Positions 4,959-7,149 of a stretch of 7,149 nucleotides of DNA are shown piece after piece. The stretch spans positions 1,479 to 8,627 of the forward strand of contig VYCZ01000087.1 of the NCBI GenBank assembly GCA_009843675.1, written 5' to 3'. Each line of letters starts with the position of its first letter. The first letter of the stretch is position 1. This stretch comes from Gammaproteobacteria bacterium. Lineage in GTDB: Bacteria; Pseudomonadota; Gammaproteobacteria; Eutrophobiales; Eutrophobiaceae. The position numbers were made by a program, and so were the translations under genes. The notes below the pieces were generated by a model. It was not told where the DNA came from, did not search any database, and was given only the letters and a program-made list of their open reading frames with translations.

Positions 4959-6206
4959 CTATCCTGTGGCAATTTGCAGCATCGCGTGCAGCAGTACGTT
5001 GCAGCCGGCCTCCACGTCTTCCCTGCGGGCATTTTCAGCCTCGTTGTGGCTTAACCCTCCTTCACAGGGGATGAATATCATGCTGGTAGGCGCTACCTTG
5101 GAGACATTTACGGAATCGTGGCCCGCGCCACTGACCATCTCCTTGCAGGAGTACCCCAGTGATGCAATCGCATTGCGCACTGCGTTAATGCAATCCTCAT
5201 GAAAACTGATGGCGGGCGAATCGAGTTCCTGTCTTACTTCCCCGGAAAGGCGATATTTGACGCATTCATTCCTGACGATTTCACGCATAATTCGCTCCAT
5301 GTTCCCTACCTGCTGCCGGTCGGGGTGGCGCAGATCAACGGTTACGATTACACGTTCGGGTACGGTATTGCGAGCGCCGGGCTCGGCCCTGATGTCCCCG
5401 AAAGTGATTCTTGCCCAGGGTTTGAAGTCATCGGCGAGCTGGTAGAGCTTATCGAGAATCCCGTGCAAGGCCATGAACGGGTCCCGGCGCACCTCCATCG
5501 GCGTCGTTCCCGCGTGGCACGGCACGCCTTCGATGATAAGGTCATACCAGCCGATTGCCTGCACGCCGTTCACGATACCGATCGTGAGCCCCTCATGTTC
5601 CAGGATGGGGCCTTGTTCGATGTGTACCTCAAACGCGGCCCTGAGCGGTTTTGCCGAGCATGCGGCAGAACCGAAGTAGCCGATCCGTTGTAGTTCATCT
5701 TTTACGGTCTTTCCTTCCTTGTCCGTTCGGTTGTGCCCGTATTCCAGGTTGAACGCCCCGGCCCATACCCCTGATCCCAGCATCGCAGGCGGGAAGCGCG
5801 CGCCTTCCTCGTTGGTCCAGCTTACCACTTCCAGCGGATGCCGGGTCTCCGCGCCATGGTCGTTCAGGGTGCGGATCACTTCGAGGCCGGCAAGGACGCC
5901 GTATACGCCGTCGAACTTCCCCCCCGTGGGCTGGGTATCCAGGTGCGAACCGGCGATGACCGGCGGCAGGGAATCATCCGCGCCGGGACGGCGGGCGAAG
6001 ATATTGCCCATTGCGTCGATGGTGACCGCGCAACCGGCAGCCTCGCACCAGGAAATAAACAGGTCCCGTCCCTGCCTGTCTTCCGGAGTAAGGGCCTGGC
6101 GGTTACAACCCCCGCGCGGGGTTTTCCCTATCTCGGCCATTTCCATGAGCGACGACCAGAGTCGTTCGCTGTCTATCCTTGTTTTCGAGTAATTTACCGG
6201 CGCCAT
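4959..6206 (-). CDS. M20-family amidohydrolase (N-carbamoyl-L-amino-acid hydrolase / allantoate amidohydrolase group)
   Basis: This 415-residue cytoplasmic enzyme has the usual family length. It should hydrolyse the C-N bond of an N-carbamoyl amino acid, beta-ureidopropionate or allantoate using two metal ions. The metal-site motifs are intact: GSHLDTQPTGGKFDG (His88, Asp99), WTNEEGARF (Glu133/Glu134), EVHIEQGP (His195), and GGLSHNEAE near the C-terminus (His387). Further family signatures are CHAGTTPMEVRRDP with His231 in the lid/dimerisation domain, GARNTVP at 277-283, and SGAGHDS at 359-365. On the minus strand AGGA (plus-strand TCCT 6213-6216) lies 6 bases before the ATG. It diverges from the TSUP permease and converges on the repeat palindrome. 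Substrate cannot be fixed from sequence: carbamoyl amino acid is my first choice, with allantoate and ureidopropionate as alternatives. The gene looks complete and functional. Confidence 0.93.
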   Translation of the reverse strand: MAPVNYSKTRIDSERLWSSLMEMAEIGKTPRGGCNRQALTPEDRQGRDLFISWCEAAGCAVTIDAMGNIFARRPGADDSLPPVIAGSHLDTQPTGGKFDGVYGVLAGLEVIRTLNDHGAETRHPLEVVSWTNEEGARFPPAMLGSGVWAGAFNLEYGHNRTDKEGKTVKDELQRIGYFGSAACSAKPLRAAFEVHIEQGPILEHEGLTIGIVNGVQAIGWYDLIIEGVPCHAGTTPMEVRRDPFMALHGILDKLYQLADDFKPWARITFGDIRAEPGARNTVPERVIVTVDLRHPDRQQVGNMERIMREIVRNECVKYRLSGEVRQELDSPAISFHEDCINAVRNAIASLGYSCKEMVSGAGHDSVNVSKVAPTSMIFIPCEGGLSHNEAENARREDVEAGCNVLLHAMLQIATG

Positions 6207-6233
6207 CTGGTGTCCTGAACCCTGCCTTGTGTA

Positions 6234-7007
6234 ATGGTTGACTGTATAATGACAAACGTCATGCAGTTTATCACAGACCCGTTCTTTTACCTGATCGCTG
6301 TTCCTGCCGTTTTGTTTGTCGGTATAGCCAAGGGTGGTTTTGCCGGGACTCTCGGGACCATAACCGTTCCCCTGATGTCATTTGCGGTTGACCCGATTAC
6401 GGCCGCGGCCATCCTGCTGCCGATCCTGTGTGTCATGGATATTTTTGCCGCCTGGAATTTTCGTCACAGCTTCGATGTTTCCCACCTGAAGATCCTGCTT
6501 CCGGGCAGCGTCATCGGCATTGCCCTGGCGGCGCTCCTGATGGGGAAACTGACCGAAGACCACATACGCATCATGGTCGGGGTTATCGCCATAAGCTTCA
6601 GCCTTAACCATTGGCTGCGCCTGTCTGCGCGCAGTTCCAGGCCGGGGAAGGCCAGTGGTTATTTCTGGGGTGGCGTTGCCGGTTTTACCAGCACGCAGGT
6701 GCATGCCGGCGGTCCCCCGCTGAGCGTTTATATGCTCCCCCAGCGCCTGGAAAAGAACACGATGATCGGCACTATGGTCATGTTTTTCTTCTTCATCAAT
6801 TACGTAAAACTCATACCCTACAGTTACCTGGACCTGCTTACCACGCGCAACCTGATGACTTCGCTGATACTGATGCCCATTGCGCCGCTGGGCATCTGGT
6901 TGGGCTACTGGTTGTTGCACAGGCTCTCCGAGAAACTCGTGTACAGAATTCTATACTTGTCTCTCTTTATTCTGGGTGTGAAGATGATCCTTGAGGGAAC
7001 TATATGA
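6234..7007 (+). CDS. TauE/SafE (TSUP) family membrane permease
   Basis: This integral inner-membrane protein of up to 257 residues has about eight hydrophobic segments, the usual size for the family. TSUP members move sulfite, organosulfonates, sulfoacetate or other small organic anions. Family marks are the N-terminal LFVGIAKGGFAGTLGTITVPLM and, in the second half, AGGPPLSVYMLPQRLEK followed by a membrane segment with FFFINYVK. These reflect the two inverted halves of the fold. The start is uncertain: ATGs at 6234, 6249 and 6261 are all in frame, none has a good ribosome binding site, and a TATAAT box at 6245-6250 would favour 6261. It is divergent from the amidohydrolase and lies 27 bases before a second transporter gene. 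The pairing hints that it imports or exports a product or substrate of the amidohydrolase, but that is inference. Confidence 0.9.
   Translation: MVDCIMTNVMQFITDPFFYLIAVPAVLFVGIAKGGFAGTLGTITVPLMSFAVDPITAAAILLPILCVMDIFAAWNFRHSFDVSHLKILLPGSVIGIALAALLMGKLTEDHIRIMVGVIAISFSLNHWLRLSARSSRPGKASGYFWGGVAGFTSTQVHAGGPPLSVYMLPQRLEKNTMIGTMVMFFFFINYVKLIPYSYLDLLTTRNLMTSLILMPIAPLGIWLGYWLLHRLSEKLVYRILYLSLFILGVKMILEGTI
6245..6250. promoter_or_regulatory. Candidate symmetric -10 box between divergent genes
   Basis: TATAAT is a perfect -10 match on the + strand. The overlapping TGTATA (6243-6248) reads TATACA on the minus strand, a four-of-six match. The minus box would place the amidohydrolase transcript start near 6236, leaving a leader of about 30 bases that includes its AGGA site. 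On + it would place the start near 6257, just before ATG 6261. No convincing -35 hexamer is visible on either side. A small inverted repeat, ATGAC-AAAC-GTCAT (6249-6262), overlaps it and could be an operator. Confidence 0.3.
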
Positions 7008-7034
7008 AGCATGTCAACCCTGTGAGTTGTTTTT

Positions 7035-7149
7035 ATGAAAATCATCTGGCTGGTTAATTTCGCCATTTTGTTTGCCTTCATCAAGGTATTCGAAATACCT
7101 TCGATGATCCCGATATTCGTTGACGAACTGCAAATCAGTTATGCCGAGG
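7035..7149 (+). CDS. Start of a probable MFS transporter (partial)
   Basis: The gene starts at ATG 7035 and runs off the window after 38 codons. An in-frame TGA at 7023-7025 lies just upstream and no other start codon intervenes, so 7035 is the first possible start. TGTGAG at 7021-7026 is a weak ribosome binding site 8 bases away. The fragment reads as a first membrane helix (MKIIWLVNFAILFAFIKVFE) followed by IPSMIPIFVDELQISYAE. That second part has the look of a major facilitator N-terminus between helix 1 and helix 2. It is 27 bases behind the TSUP permease and probably in the same transcript. The family call rests on a short fragment and should be held loosely. Confidence 0.65.
   Translation, partial: MKIIWLVNFAILFAFIKVFEIPSMIPIFVDELQISYAE
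7083..7101. repeat. Short palindrome within the MFS-like gene
   Basis: AAGGTATT (7083-7090) and AATACCTT (7094-7101) are exact reverse complements with a 3-base loop, about 50 bases into the coding region. It could be an intragenic regulator site or an RNA hairpin, or arise from the codons alone. Confidence 0.35.

Noticed and set aside
5199..5693. Plus-strand open frame inside the amidohydrolase
   Set aside because: The minus strand here encodes conserved catalytic motifs of the M20 family; the plus frame has no recognisable domain.
7004..7057. Small frame from ATG 7004 overlapping the TSUP stop
   Set aside because: It gives 17 residues with no features and overlaps the MFS-like start in another frame.

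Overview
The window looks like chromosomal DNA from a moderately GC-rich proteobacterium, most likely an uncultured gammaproteobacterium. The reasons are the Shine-Dalgarno-led, tightly packed operon, two outer-membrane-type lipoproteins with classical lipoboxes, and two kinds of short dispersed repeat that I associate with environmental Proteobacteria. No rRNA, tRNA, CRISPR array, integrase or complete insertion sequence is visible. No gap between genes exceeds 100 bases.

Left part (about 1-4881, all + strand): a compact operon. In order it holds the tail of an upstream gene, a degenerate Hsp70/actin-fold protein with an FHA-like C-terminus (97-1410), two paralogous membrane-anchored von Willebrand factor A (vWA) proteins that overlap by 4 bases (1448-2533 and 2530-3522), and two lipoproteins (3536-4153 and 4213-4881). 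Both vWA proteins start with nearly the same membrane signature, F-S-[LI]-S-F-L-D-[IV]-x-[ST]-C-G-F-G. It places an Asp at the mouth of a single membrane helix, as in ExbD/TolR/MotB stator proteins. A coiled coil and a periplasmic vWA domain follow. Together the genes suggest an uncharacterised envelope-spanning complex: a cytoplasmic pseudo-chaperone/FHA component, two inner-membrane vWA subunits reaching into the periplasm, and two lipoproteins probably on the outer membrane. Any ExbB/MotA-type partner would have to lie upstream of the window.

Junction (about 4130-4960): two repeats sit here. A triple CGCAGAT repeat forms the last codons of the first lipoprotein and the spacer after it. A near-perfect palindrome with TGGGGTCAGAGTAA arms fills the gap between two convergent genes, where it can also act as a bidirectional terminator.

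Right part (about 4959-7149): an ordinary metabolic and transport cluster. A minus-strand M20 amidohydrolase of the N-carbamoyl-L-amino-acid hydrolase/allantoate amidohydrolase group diverges, across 27 bases, from a TauE/SafE (TSUP) permease. That permease is followed 27 bases later by the beginning of a membrane protein that resembles an MFS transporter and runs off the window. A TATAAT box between the divergent genes may serve both directions.
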